Positions 46,162 to 53,746 of a stretch of 64,000 nucleotides of DNA are shown here, in pieces. Position 1 is the first letter of the stretch; each line of letters begins with the position of its first letter. Source of the DNA: Streptomyces sp. ADI95-17. Its GTDB lineage: Bacteria > Actinomycetota > Actinomycetes > Streptomycetales > Streptomycetaceae. The DNA is taken from the NCBI RefSeq assembly GCF_003846175.1, contig NZ_ML123048.1, forward strand, positions 513,556 through 577,555, written 5' to 3'. The position numbers and the translations under genes are program-made. The notes under the pieces are model-generated. The model had not been told where the DNA came from and made no database searches. It was given only the letters and a program-made list of their open reading frames with translations.

Positions 46162-46908
46162 TCAGGAATCCCCTGGCGCCCGGTCGGAGTTCTCGTCGAC
46201 CAGCGTGCCGTGGAGGCTGCGGATGTGCTTCTCGACCAGGTCGGCCGCGCTCACGCCCTCGCCCGCGCGCACCAGCCTCAGCAGCTCGGTGTGCTCGGCG
46301 TTGAGCGCGGCGGCCGTGGCCGGCCAGTCCTCGGCCGCCTCCAGCGCGCGCAGGATCAGCGGTCGCACCGACTCGCGGACGGCGGAGGTGAGCGTCGAGG
46401 TCAGTTCGTTGCCGGAGCTGCGGGCGATGTGCACATGGAACCGGGTGTCCAGATCGTTGAACTCCAGGACCGGAACACCCGGCTCCGCCATGCGTACGAC
46501 CAGCGCCTCCGCCTCGTCGAGATCCTCCGGGGAGGCGTTGCGCGCGGCCGCCTCGAAACTGGACCGCTCCAGCACGACGCGCGCCTCCAGGACGTCCTCC
46601 AGGCTGTAGCTGCCCAGCGCGAAGTGCAGTCGCAGCAGCCGCCCGAGCGCGTCGTCGGGGTGGCGCACGATCCGCGCCCCGGCGTCCGGCCCCCGGCCCG
46701 GCTGCGCGACCAGTACCCCGATGGTCTCCAGCACCCGAAGCGCCTCGCGCAGCGCGGACCGGCTGACCCCGAGCACCGGCGCGAGCTCGCGCTCGGGCGG
46801 CAGCCGGTCGCCCGCCCGCAGTTCACCGGCGAAGACCCGCTGCTCGATGCTCTGGAGCACCAGCTCATGCGTACGGGACTGCCGTACGGGTTGCCATTCG
46901 ACGGGCAT
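46162..46908 (-). CDS. lldR: GntR/FadR-family regulator of lactate utilisation
   Basis: 248 aa. N-terminal GntR winged helix (TGxLxxGDRLPPERELAPVLGVSRSALREALRVLE pattern, about 20-70) and an FCD ligand domain (DLDTRFHVHIARSSGN, then NAEHTELL and EKHIRSLH, whose His and Asp residues bind a metal). It sits upstream of lutABC, and both promoters carry TGGTC-n-GACCA sites, so lactate-responsive repression plus autoregulation is likely. ATG 46908 follows AGAGG. Confidence 0.88.
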   Translation of the reverse strand: MPVEWQPVRQSRTHELVLQSIEQRVFAGELRAGDRLPPERELAPVLGVSRSALREALRVLETIGVLVAQPGRGPDAGARIVRHPDDALGRLLRLHFALGSYSLEDVLEARVVLERSSFEAAARNASPEDLDEAEALVVRMAEPGVPVLEFNDLDTRFHVHIARSSGNELTSTLTSAVRESVRPLILRALEAAEDWPATAAALNAEHTELLRLVRAGEGVSAADLVEKHIRSLHGTLVDENSDRAPGDS

Positions 46909-46988
46909 CCGTCACCTCTTGCCTCGGCCGGAACCGTCCGGTTGCCGTCGCTTCTGTCACTGGATCTTCAACTATGTCACACACCGCA

Positions 46989-47003
46989 TATGGTCGGACC
47001 AAA
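46989..47003. promoter_or_regulatory. LldR/GntR operator before the regulator gene
   Basis: TATGGTC-G-GACCAAA, the same TGGTCnGACCA core as the lutA operator, 81 bp upstream of the regulator start. Confidence 0.75.
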
Positions 47004-47069
47004 GAGGCGATGCCTGCCCGGCGTTCCCGCCCGGCAGGTGTTCGCCGGCCCGGTCCGGGCGAGGCCCGC

Positions 47070-48116
47070 TCAGTAGGTGACGACGATGCGGCGCCCCACT
47101 CCGTCCACCTCGATCCGGCCGCCGAACGGAATGATCTGCTGGGGGTCGGTGTGACCGAGGCCGACATCGAGGACGGCCATGGTCTCGGGGGCGTACTCGC
47201 CCAGTGCCCGCAGCACCGCTTTCCGCTGCTCCGTGCGGTACCGCTCCCCGGCCTCGGCTCCGAGGGGCTTCTCGAACGACCAGTTCTTGGCCCGGCCCAT
47301 GAGGAGGGCGGGGAACTGCCGGAGCAGCCCGCGCTCCCCCATGCTCCGCAGAATCCAGTAGACCTCGTCGGCCGACGGCATCTCCTCGCTCGTTTCGAGG
47401 AACAGCACCCGCCCCGCGTAGTCGTCCACCGGCCGGATCTCGCGATCGGCCATCAGCAGCCAGGAAAGGATCTCCAGATTTCCGCCCCAGCTCGCGCCCC
47501 GCACGTTCCTGCCGTCGGCGTTGTGCCAGATCCAGCCCCCGCAGGGCAGCATCTCGGGCTCGGAGTCGAAGGTGCGGGGGTCCTCCCATCGGCCGTTCTC
47601 CCCGTTGGACTCCTTGGACGGGGTGAGTTCGAAGTCGCCCCGGGTGAAGAGGGCGGCGCGCATGGAGTCCGCGGTCAGCGGGTGCATCGCGCCGGGACGC
47701 CCCAGTTCGACCATGACCGTTCCGCCGTGGTAGCCGACGATGCCCAGATTCTCCAGGTACACCAGCAGGTTCGTGCAGTCGCTGTACCCGAAGAACGGCT
47801 TGGGATTGGCGCGCAGGAGCTCACGGTCCAGGTGCGGCAGCACGGTGATCTGGTCGTCGCCGCCGATGCTGGAGATCACGGCCTTGATGCCGGGGTCGGC
47901 GAACGCCGCGTGGATGTCGGCGGCGCGTTCCTGCGGGGTGGAGCCCGGCTTCCTCGTCGTCGGGTACTCCACCGGTTCGAGGCCGAAGTCCTCCCGGAGC
48001 CTGCGCAGCCCCAGTTCATGGGGCAGCGGCAGGATGCCGGGGAGACCGGAGGAGGGCGACAGCACGGCGACGCGGTCGCCGGGCCGGGGCTTGTCGGGGT
48101 ACGTGTGGGTCGACAT
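47070..48116 (-). CDS. LD-carboxypeptidase / MccF-like S66 peptidase
   Basis: 348 aa. Nucleophile Ser in FGYSDCTNLLVYL (about 112), Glu in RVLFLETSEE and His in LGHTDPQQIIPFG give the S66 triad. The tyrosine-rich loop WGGNLEILSWLL is also typical. Family members cut peptidoglycan L,D-bonds or, in MccF, cleave the microcin C amide to give immunity. The cytosolic form without a signal peptide and its length fit the MccF branch. It may protect against peptidyl- or aminoacyl-nucleotide toxins. Confidence 0.88.
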   Translation of the reverse strand: MSTHTYPDKPRPGDRVAVLSPSSGLPGILPLPHELGLRRLREDFGLEPVEYPTTRKPGSTPQERAADIHAAFADPGIKAVISSIGGDDQITVLPHLDRELLRANPKPFFGYSDCTNLLVYLENLGIVGYHGGTVMVELGRPGAMHPLTADSMRAALFTRGDFELTPSKESNGENGRWEDPRTFDSEPEMLPCGGWIWHNADGRNVRGASWGGNLEILSWLLMADREIRPVDDYAGRVLFLETSEEMPSADEVYWILRSMGERGLLRQFPALLMGRAKNWSFEKPLGAEAGERYRTEQRKAVLRALGEYAPETMAVLDVGLGHTDPQQIIPFGGRIEVDGVGRRIVVTY

Positions 48117-48215
48117 CCGCCGAGCCTAGGGGCCGGGAACTTGAGCGTCGCCACGTTTTGCCGGCCCGGCCGCCGGAGGACCGGGCGGCGAACACCGCGA
48201 CGAAGACTCGGGCCG

Positions 48216-48995
48216 TCACCCGTCGAAGGATCCGTGGCGGCCTGCGCCGCCTCCGAAGCGTTCGGCCCCGGCCTGCGTCTCTCCCGCCGTCAGCGGCACC
48301 AGGCCGTGCCGGTACTCCTGGGCCAGCGCCTCCGGTTCACTCAGACCGTGCTGCTCGCGTACCGAGAGCCGGTCGTGGCGCAGACACAACTGCGGGAAAG
48401 CGGCGATCTCGTGGGCGAGCCGCTCCGCCGTGCCGCGCGCCTCGCCGGGTGGCACGATCCGGTTGGCGAGCCCGATGGCGTACGCCTCGGCCGCCGGGAC
48501 GGGCCGCCCGGTGAGGATCATGTCCATGGCCCGGCTCTCGCCGATCAGCCGCGGCAGCCGTACCGTTCCCCCGTCCACCAGCGGCACACCCCAGCGGCGG
48601 CAGAACACCCCGAACACCGCGTCGTCCTCCGCCACCCGGAGATCGCACCAGAGGGCGAGCTCCAGCCCGCCGGCCACGGCGTGGCCGGAGACCGCCGCGA
48701 TGACGGGCTTGCCCAGGTGCATACGCGTCGGCCCCATCGGCCCGTCGCCGTCGGCCCGGACCTCGTTGCCCCGCTCCGTACCGATGCCCTTCAGGTCGGC
48801 ACCCGAGCAGAACGTACCGCCCTCGCCCCACAGCACGGCGACGCACGCGTCCGGATCGGCATCGAACTCCCGGAAGGCGTCGGCCAGTTGCCGGGCGGTG
48901 GGGCCGTCCACGGCGTTACGGACCTCGGGCCGCCCGAGGATCACGGTGAACACCGGCCCGTCGCGCTCGATCCGCACGGCTGCTTCTTCACTCAT
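48216..48995 (-). CDS. Enoyl-CoA hydratase/isomerase
   Basis: 259 aa crotonase-fold protein. Oxyanion-hole segments GTFCSGADLKG (about 61-71) and AVSGHAVAGGLELALWCDLRVA (about 104-125); GVPLVDGGTVRLPRLIG contains the position of the second catalytic acid, here Asp rather than Glu. Substrate unspecified. ATG 48995 has GGGAGG 7 nt upstream. Confidence 0.88.
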   Translation of the reverse strand: MSEEAAVRIERDGPVFTVILGRPEVRNAVDGPTARQLADAFREFDADPDACVAVLWGEGGTFCSGADLKGIGTERGNEVRADGDGPMGPTRMHLGKPVIAAVSGHAVAGGLELALWCDLRVAEDDAVFGVFCRRWGVPLVDGGTVRLPRLIGESRAMDMILTGRPVPAAEAYAIGLANRIVPPGEARGTAERLAHEIAAFPQLCLRHDRLSVREQHGLSEPEALAQEYRHGLVPLTAGETQAGAERFGGGAGRHGSFDG

Positions 48996-49106
48996 CGTTC
49001 GGCCTCCCACAGGGACGGCGGACGGCCCCGCCGACTTCATCGATCCGGGTCGATCCGGCACAGCTGATTCATGTGATTCTCACGCAAACGTTCTACGGTG
49101 GGGCGC

Positions 49107-49994
49107 GTGACCCAGATGAGCCCGCCCGGCTGGCACCCAGACCCCGGGTATACAGGAATCGGCCCCGTCCACGAGCGCTGGTGGGACGGCACCCGGTGGA
49201 CCGACCAGCTCCGCGTACCGCCCGCCACGATCCGGCGCCGCCGGATGCGCGTCGGACTGGGCATCACCGCCGCAGTGGTGGTCCTCGCCGCCATCGGGGG
49301 CGGCGTTTCCCTGCTGTCGGACAAGTCCGGCGACGACAACGATCGCGCGGCCACGGTCCCGTCCGCCCCGCCCTCGGACTCGCCCCGTCGTGGTCCGGGC
49401 GCACCGGGAGGCGGCGGCGGGAGCGGCGCCCCCGAGCAGCAGCTGCCGGGGACCGAGGACGGCTACGCCACGGACCTGGCCAGCGGGATCAGCCTCCCGG
49501 TGCCGGACGGCTGGAAGGGCAGCTCCGGGGTCGCGGGCGCGGGAGTGACGACGGGTGAGTACCCGTGTCCAGGCGACACGTCCCAGCAGTGTGTGCGCGG
49601 CGGGGTGTTCTCGATGCCCGCGAAGGGCCTGAAGCTCGACACCACGACGGCGAAGGACACGGCGGTGAAGGACATCTCCGCCAACGCCACGGATTCGTAC
49701 GGCGAGAAGATCTACGGCGGCATCACCTCGCACGAGGAACTCAGGTCCGGTCCGGTGACCGTGGCCGGTGAGCAGGGCTACCTGGTGCGCTGGAAGGTGG
49801 TGACGAAGAACGGTGACGACGGGTACGTCCAGTCGCTGGCCTTCCCGTCGCCCCGCTCGAAGGACCTGCTGATCGTGGTGCGGTCCGGCTTCGACGTCAA
49901 TTCCAAGGCGCCCGCGCTCTCCGTCATGGACGACATCACCAAGGGCATCAAGGCCTCGTCGGGAACGGGCTCCGGCCCCGGCACCACCGCGTAG
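49107..49994 (+). CDS. DUF2510 membrane-anchored protein
   Basis: 295 aa. The DUF2510 start PPGWHPDPGYTGIGPVHERWWDGTRWTDQ precedes one transmembrane helix (about 50-72: VGLGITAAVVVLAAIGGGVSLL). A Pro/Gly-rich linker and an extracellular domain of about 175 aa with two Cys (YPCPG, QQCVRGG) follow. Function unknown. I prefer GTG 49107 (ggtgggg upstream) to GTG 49098 and ATG 49116, which are also in frame. Ends at a strong hairpin. Confidence 0.78.
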   Translation: MTQMSPPGWHPDPGYTGIGPVHERWWDGTRWTDQLRVPPATIRRRRMRVGLGITAAVVVLAAIGGGVSLLSDKSGDDNDRAATVPSAPPSDSPRRGPGAPGGGGGSGAPEQQLPGTEDGYATDLASGISLPVPDGWKGSSGVAGAGVTTGEYPCPGDTSQQCVRGGVFSMPAKGLKLDTTTAKDTAVKDISANATDSYGEKIYGGITSHEELRSGPVTVAGEQGYLVRWKVVTKNGDDGYVQSLAFPSPRSKDLLIVVRSGFDVNSKAPALSVMDDITKGIKASSGTGSGPGTTA

Positions 49995-50027
49995 GGCACG
50001 GCCCGGCCCGGACGAAGGGCCCTGGGC

Positions 50028-50069
50028 GGCCCGCCTTCGTGCACCCGGGTGTGAGTACGAAGGCGGGCC
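50028..50069 (+). terminator. Hairpin terminator after the DUF2510 gene
   Basis: Perfect 13-bp arms ggcccgccttcgt and acgaaggcgggcc with a 16-nt loop, 34 bp past the stop. Confidence 0.7.
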
Positions 50070-50115
50070 GGGCTGAGTACGCCGACCGATCCACCGGCGG
50101 GCGGTCGCTGGTCGA

Positions 50116-50451
50116 ATGACCATCATGCTTCCTGACGCACCGTCCCGCCCCCGCATCCAGCACGTCGCCGGCGCCGGCACGACACTCGCGCTGTCACTGG
50201 CCCCGCTGGTGATCGGCGTGCTGCTCGCCAAGTCCATGGCGGCGGATCCGATGACTCCGGTGAACGCGCTGGTCACCCGGGGCGGGCAGCCCGTACCCAT
50301 CTCGCCCGCGCAGTGGCGCGGCTGCGGCCGGCAGGTCCTGCGCAAGTGGAAGGGCCCGCTGAAGGCGGGTCGGCATCCCGTCGCGCTGGTGCGGCGGTGC
50401 CCCGGGGTCCGGCGTACGCGCCGCCTGGGAGAGCTGCCGGTCGGGCACTGA
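50116..50451 (+). CDS. Small hypothetical protein with one hydrophobic segment
   Basis: 111 aa. One hydrophobic stretch (about 22-39, GTTLALSLAPLVIGVLLA) then a basic Arg-rich tail. No ribosome site is visible at ATG 50116 (or 50125) and no family is recognised. It fills the gap between a terminator and the convergent methyltransferase. May be real or chance. Confidence 0.35.
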   Translation: MTIMLPDAPSRPRIQHVAGAGTTLALSLAPLVIGVLLAKSMAADPMTPVNALVTRGGQPVPISPAQWRGCGRQVLRKWKGPLKAGRHPVALVRRCPGVRRTRRLGELPVGH

Positions 50452-50488
50452 GCGAACGGCGGTCCCGGCGCCCGGGGCCGGCCGGGTA

Positions 50489-51121
50489 TCAGGCCCGTCG
50501 GCAGTGCAGGAACAACTGGGGCTCGGCCACCGCCGCTTCGTACTCCGGGGTGAACAGGGTGCTCTGCTCCCACAGCACCGAGAGGCCGGCCGCGGTGACC
50601 AGCTCGGTGAACTCCTCCGGGCCGAAGCTCGTCGCCCGCACCTCGTGCCCCATGAAGACGACGCCGAAGTCCTCCACGTCCAACGGCACCGTGGCCACGA
50701 CCAGATGACCGCTGGGAACCAGCAGCCGGCCGAGCTTCCGCAGCAGCCGGAACTGGTCGTCGCGGGACATCTGAAGCAGTGAGAAGTACGCGCAGACCGC
50801 GTCGAAACTCCCCTCGTCCAGGGCGAGTTCAAGAATGTCGGCGCATTCGAACCTGGCGTCGGGAACCTGCCGGGCCGCCAGTTCGACCATGCCCGGCGAG
50901 ACGTCCACCCCCAGCACTTCATGGCCTGCCCCGGTGAGGGTCTGCGCGGTCGGCCGCCCCGTTCCGCTGCCGACGTCCAGGATCCGGCTGTGCGGCGTGA
51001 GGTCGCCCAGCAGCCGTTGCAACGAGGTGTGGTGGGCGGCGGATCCGGCGAACGCCCGCTCGTAGTCGGCGCCCAGCGCGTCGAACACCGTGGCGGCAGC
51101 GCGGCCGTGGTCTCCGTCCAT
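50489..51121 (-). CDS. Class I SAM-dependent methyltransferase
   Basis: 210 aa. Motif I ILDVGSGTGRPTAQTL (about 47-62), acidic loop VLGVDVSPGMVE, motif II AVCAYFSLLQM, and PSGHLVVATVP after it: a Methyltransf_25/11-type fold. The target molecule is unknown. ATG 51121; aaggga 9 nt upstream. Divergent from the EF-G paralogue and its leader ORF. Confidence 0.87.
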   Translation of the reverse strand: MDGDHGRAAATVFDALGADYERAFAGSAAHHTSLQRLLGDLTPHSRILDVGSGTGRPTAQTLTGAGHEVLGVDVSPGMVELAARQVPDARFECADILELALDEGSFDAVCAYFSLLQMSRDDQFRLLRKLGRLLVPSGHLVVATVPLDVEDFGVVFMGHEVRATSFGPEEFTELVTAAGLSVLWEQSTLFTPEYEAAVAEPQLFLHCRRA

Positions 51122-51326
51122 CGATGTGGTCCCTTCCCCAAGCGCCGTGCCGTGCGGTTCCCCGAGGATCGTTTCATCATTCGTCGGCGCCCACAACGCC
51201 CGCCTCTGGGGGACGGGGGCCGCGAAATCCGGTTTCCCGCCGCCCGCGCGTTTCCTACACTCACCACGAAACGCGCGCCACGACGGCATGGTGACGCGCA
51301 CCGTGACCAGTGAGGGGAGACCGGCC
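51122..51326. other. Divergent promoter region of methyltransferase and EF-G leader
   Basis: 205 bp with no gene. Contains tttcatcattcgtcgg and acgaaacgcgcgcc patches that are AT-richer than the surroundings and could hold the two promoters; no clear dyad seen. Confidence 0.4.
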
Positions 51327-51443
51327 GTGCGCTACCGCACCGCTGTTGTCGTTCCCTCGTCGCGGTACGAGGTGATCCTGGTGTCTTCGTGCGCCCGGTG
51401 CAGGCTGCGCGGCCCGCACCGGTCCCCCGCGACGGACAACTGA
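51327..51443 (+). CDS. 38-codon upstream leader ORF of the EF-G paralogue
   Basis: GTG start with GAGGGGAG about 8 nt upstream, a strong ribosome site. The peptide begins [17 protein letters not shown], carries [10 protein letters not shown] and ends SPATDN. The stop is 148 nt before the EF-G-like start, with stem-loops gcccggc/gccgggc (51453-51475) and caccgg/ccggtg (51483-51503) between. This layout suits a translation-sensing attenuator, but coding is inferred only from the ribosome site and position. Confidence 0.5.
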   Translation: MRYRTAVVVPSSRYEVILVSSCARCRLRGPHRSPATDN

Positions 51444-51452
51444 CCTCGCAGC

Positions 51453-51503
51453 GCCCGGCGTCGATACGGCCGGGCGGTCGCCCACCGGAGTGACACACCG
51501 GTG
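51453..51503 (+). promoter_or_regulatory. Stem-loops between leader ORF and EF-G paralogue
   Basis: Stem 1: 7 bp gcccggc (51453-51459)/gccgggc (51469-51475). Stem 2: 6 bp caccgg (51483-51488)/ccggtg (51498-51503). Possible attenuator elements in the 148-nt leader; alternative pairings are not assessed. Confidence 0.4.
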
Positions 51504-51591
51504 CGGAGGTCTGCGCCCGGCCTGGTCACAGGCCCGTTCGTCCGGGAATCGCGCCCTCCCGTTCCGGAAGAATTCCGAAAGGCCATGGGCC

Positions 51592-53688
51592 GTGCGTACC
51601 GAACTGCACCGTCAACCCACCAGTCCGCCGACCGACGTCCGCAACCTGGGCATCCTCGCCCACGTCGATGCCGGCAAGACCACCGTCACCGAGCGGATCC
51701 TCTATCTCACCGGCGCCGTCCACAAGCAGGGCGAGGTCCACGACGGGACGACCGTCACCGACTTCGACTCCCAGGAACGCGACCGCGGAATCACCATCTT
51801 CGCCGCCGCGGTGAGCTGCTCGTGGGACGGTCACCGGATCAATCTGATCGACACCCCGGGACATGTCGACTTCTCCGACGAGGTGGAGCGCTCGCTGCGG
51901 GTGCTCGACGGCGCGATCGCGGTGTTCGACGCCGTCGCGGGCGTCGAACCGCAGAGCGAGTCGGTGTGGCGGCAGGCCGACCGGCACGGGGTGCCTCGGA
52001 TCGCCTTCGTCAACAAGCTGGACCGTGCCGGGGCCGACCTCGACACGGCGGTCGCATCGATCAGGGACCGGCTGCACACCGTCCCGCTGGTGGTCCAACT
52101 GCCGATCGGGAGCGAGGACGGGTTCGGCGGAGTGGTGGATCTGCTGCGCATGCGGGCGCTGCTCTGGGCCGACGACGGCACCTTCGAGGCGGGGCGGGTG
52201 CCCGATGCGCTGCGCGAAGAGGCGCTGCGGCGCAGGCGGCTGCTGGAGGAGACGGTGGCGGAGCTCCATCCGGCGGCGCTGGAGGAGTTCTGCGCGGAGT
52301 CGTCGGTCTCCGAGCAGACGCTGCGGGCCGCGCTGCGCGACCTGACCCGTACCGGCGAAGGTGTTGTGGTGCTGTGCGGTTCGGCCTACCGCAACCGCGG
52401 TATCGAGCCGCTCCTGGAGGCCGTCGTGGCCTACCTGCCCTCGCCGCTGGACGTGCCGCCGGTGCGCGGCACCCTGGACGGCGCGGTGCAGGAGCGGCCC
52501 GCCGATCCGGCGGCGCCGTTCGCCGCGCTGGTGTTCAAGGTGAACTCGACGGCCACCGGCCGGCTGACCTGCCTGCGGGTGTACTCGGGAACGATCCGGA
52601 AGGGGGACACGGTGCTGGACGCGGGCGCGCGGCGCCACGAACGCGTCGGGCGGATCCTGCGTGTGCAGGCCGGCCGGCACACCGACGTCGACACGGCGGT
52701 GGCCGGGGACATCGTCGCGGTGATCGGTCTGAAGGCGGCCCGCGCCGGGGCCACCCTGTGCGCACCTGCGGCGCCGCTGGTCCTCGAACCGCCCGCCGCG
52801 GCCGACCCGGTCGTCTCGGTGGCGGTCGAGGCCCGGCGGCGCACCGACACCGAACGCCTGGTGACGGCGCTGGCGCGGCTGGTCGAGGAGGATCCCTCGC
52901 TGGCGGTCCGCACCGACCCCGAGACCGGGCAGACGGTGCTGTCGGGCATGGGGGAACTGCATCTGGAGGTGGCGGTGGAGAAGATCCGGCGTGCGCACGA
53001 GCTGGAGATCGCTGTCGGCAGGCCGCAGGTGGCGTACCGGGAGACGGTCGCCCGTGGGGTGTCCGGGCTGGTGTACCGGCATGTGAAGCAGGACGGCGGC
53101 GCCGGGCAGTTCGCCCATGTCGTCATCGACGCGGAGCCGTTGGGGGCCACCGGTGACGGCGGTGCGGACGGCGGGCCCGACTTCGTGTTCCGGTCGACCG
53201 TGGTCGGTGGCCGGGTGCCGCAGGAGTATGTGCGGGCGGTGGAGGCCGGCTGCCGGGACGCACTGGCCGAGGGTCCGCTCGGCGGGCATCCGGTGACCGG
53301 GCTGCGGGTCACACTGACCGACGGGGCCACCCACTCCAAGGACTCCTCGGAGATGGCGTTCCGCACGGCCGGCCGGTTCGCGCTCCGTGAGGCGTTGCGG
53401 GCGAGCGCGATGGTGTTGCTGGAGCCGGTGGCCGAGGTCACCGTCACCGTGCCCGACGACGCCGTGGGCGGGGTCCTCGGCGATCTGGCCGCGAGGCGCG
53501 GCCGGGTCTCCGGCTCGACCGCGCGGGCCGGCACCGCGGTGATCACGGCGACCGTGCCGCTGGCCGAGCTGTTCGGCTACGCGACCCGGCTGCGCAGCCG
53601 GACCCAGGGCCGGGGAACGTTCACCTCCCGCCCCACCGGCTACGCCCCGGCGCCGAGCCCGGTCTCCCCCGGGACAGCGGACCGGTGA
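51592..53688 (+). CDS. Elongation factor G paralogue (EF-G2/FusB type)
   Basis: 698 aa, the length of EF-G. G1 AHVDAGKT, switch I region [19 protein letters not shown]3 DTPGHVDF, G4 NKLD, then the EF-G domain II ([22 protein letters not shown]), domain IV ([15 protein letters not shown]) and domain V ([12 protein letters not shown]). The overall pattern is EF-G rather than a tetracycline ribosomal protection protein, but switch I differs from housekeeping FusA, which should lie in an rpsL-rpsG-fusA-tuf operon, absent here. S. coelicolor also has a second EF-G. It may act in ribosome recycling, stress or antibiotic tolerance. GTG start 51592, ribosome site weak (aaagg), preceded by a leader ORF. 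Confidence 0.87.
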   Translation: MRTELHRQPTSPPTDVRNLGILAHVDAGKTTVTERILYLTGAVHKQGEVHDGTTVTDFDSQERDRGITIFAAAVSCSWDGHRINLIDTPGHVDFSDEVERSLRVLDGAIAVFDAVAGVEPQSESVWRQADRHGVPRIAFVNKLDRAGADLDTAVASIRDRLHTVPLVVQLPIGSEDGFGGVVDLLRMRALLWADDGTFEAGRVPDALREEALRRRRLLEETVAELHPAALEEFCAESSVSEQTLRAALRDLTRTGEGVVVLCGSAYRNRGIEPLLEAVVAYLPSPLDVPPVRGTLDGAVQERPADPAAPFAALVFKVNSTATGRLTCLRVYSGTIRKGDTVLDAGARRHERVGRILRVQAGRHTDVDTAVAGDIVAVIGLKAARAGATLCAPAAPLVLEPPAAADPVVSVAVEARRRTDTERLVTALARLVEEDPSLAVRTDPETGQTVLSGMGELHLEVAVEKIRRAHELEIAVGRPQVAYRETVARGVSGLVYRHVKQDGGAGQFAHVVIDAEPLGATGDGGADGGPDFVFRSTVVGGRVPQEYVRAVEAGCRDALAEGPLGGHPVTGLRVTLTDGATHSKDSSEMAFRTAGRFALREALRASAMVLLEPVAEVTVTVPDDAVGGVLGDLAARRGRVSGSTARAGTAVITATVPLAELFGYATRLRSRTQGRGTFTSRPTGYAPAPSPVSPGTADR

Positions 53689-53696
53689 CGACCGCG

Positions 53697-53726
53697 CCGG
53701 CCCCTCCCGTTCGCGGGCGGGGCCGG
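53697..53726. terminator. Bidirectional terminator after EF-G paralogue
   Basis: ccggcccc/ggggccgg outer stem with an inner cccg-ttcg-cggg hairpin (UUCG tetraloop) between convergent genes. Confidence 0.65.
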
Positions 53727-53746
53727 TCCGGCCGCACCGCGGCGGT

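Noticed and set aside
51592-53688. Tetracycline resistance ribosomal protection protein (OtrA/TetM type)
   Set aside because: Switch I, domain IV and the C-terminus follow EF-G, and identity to the EF-G pattern runs along the whole length.
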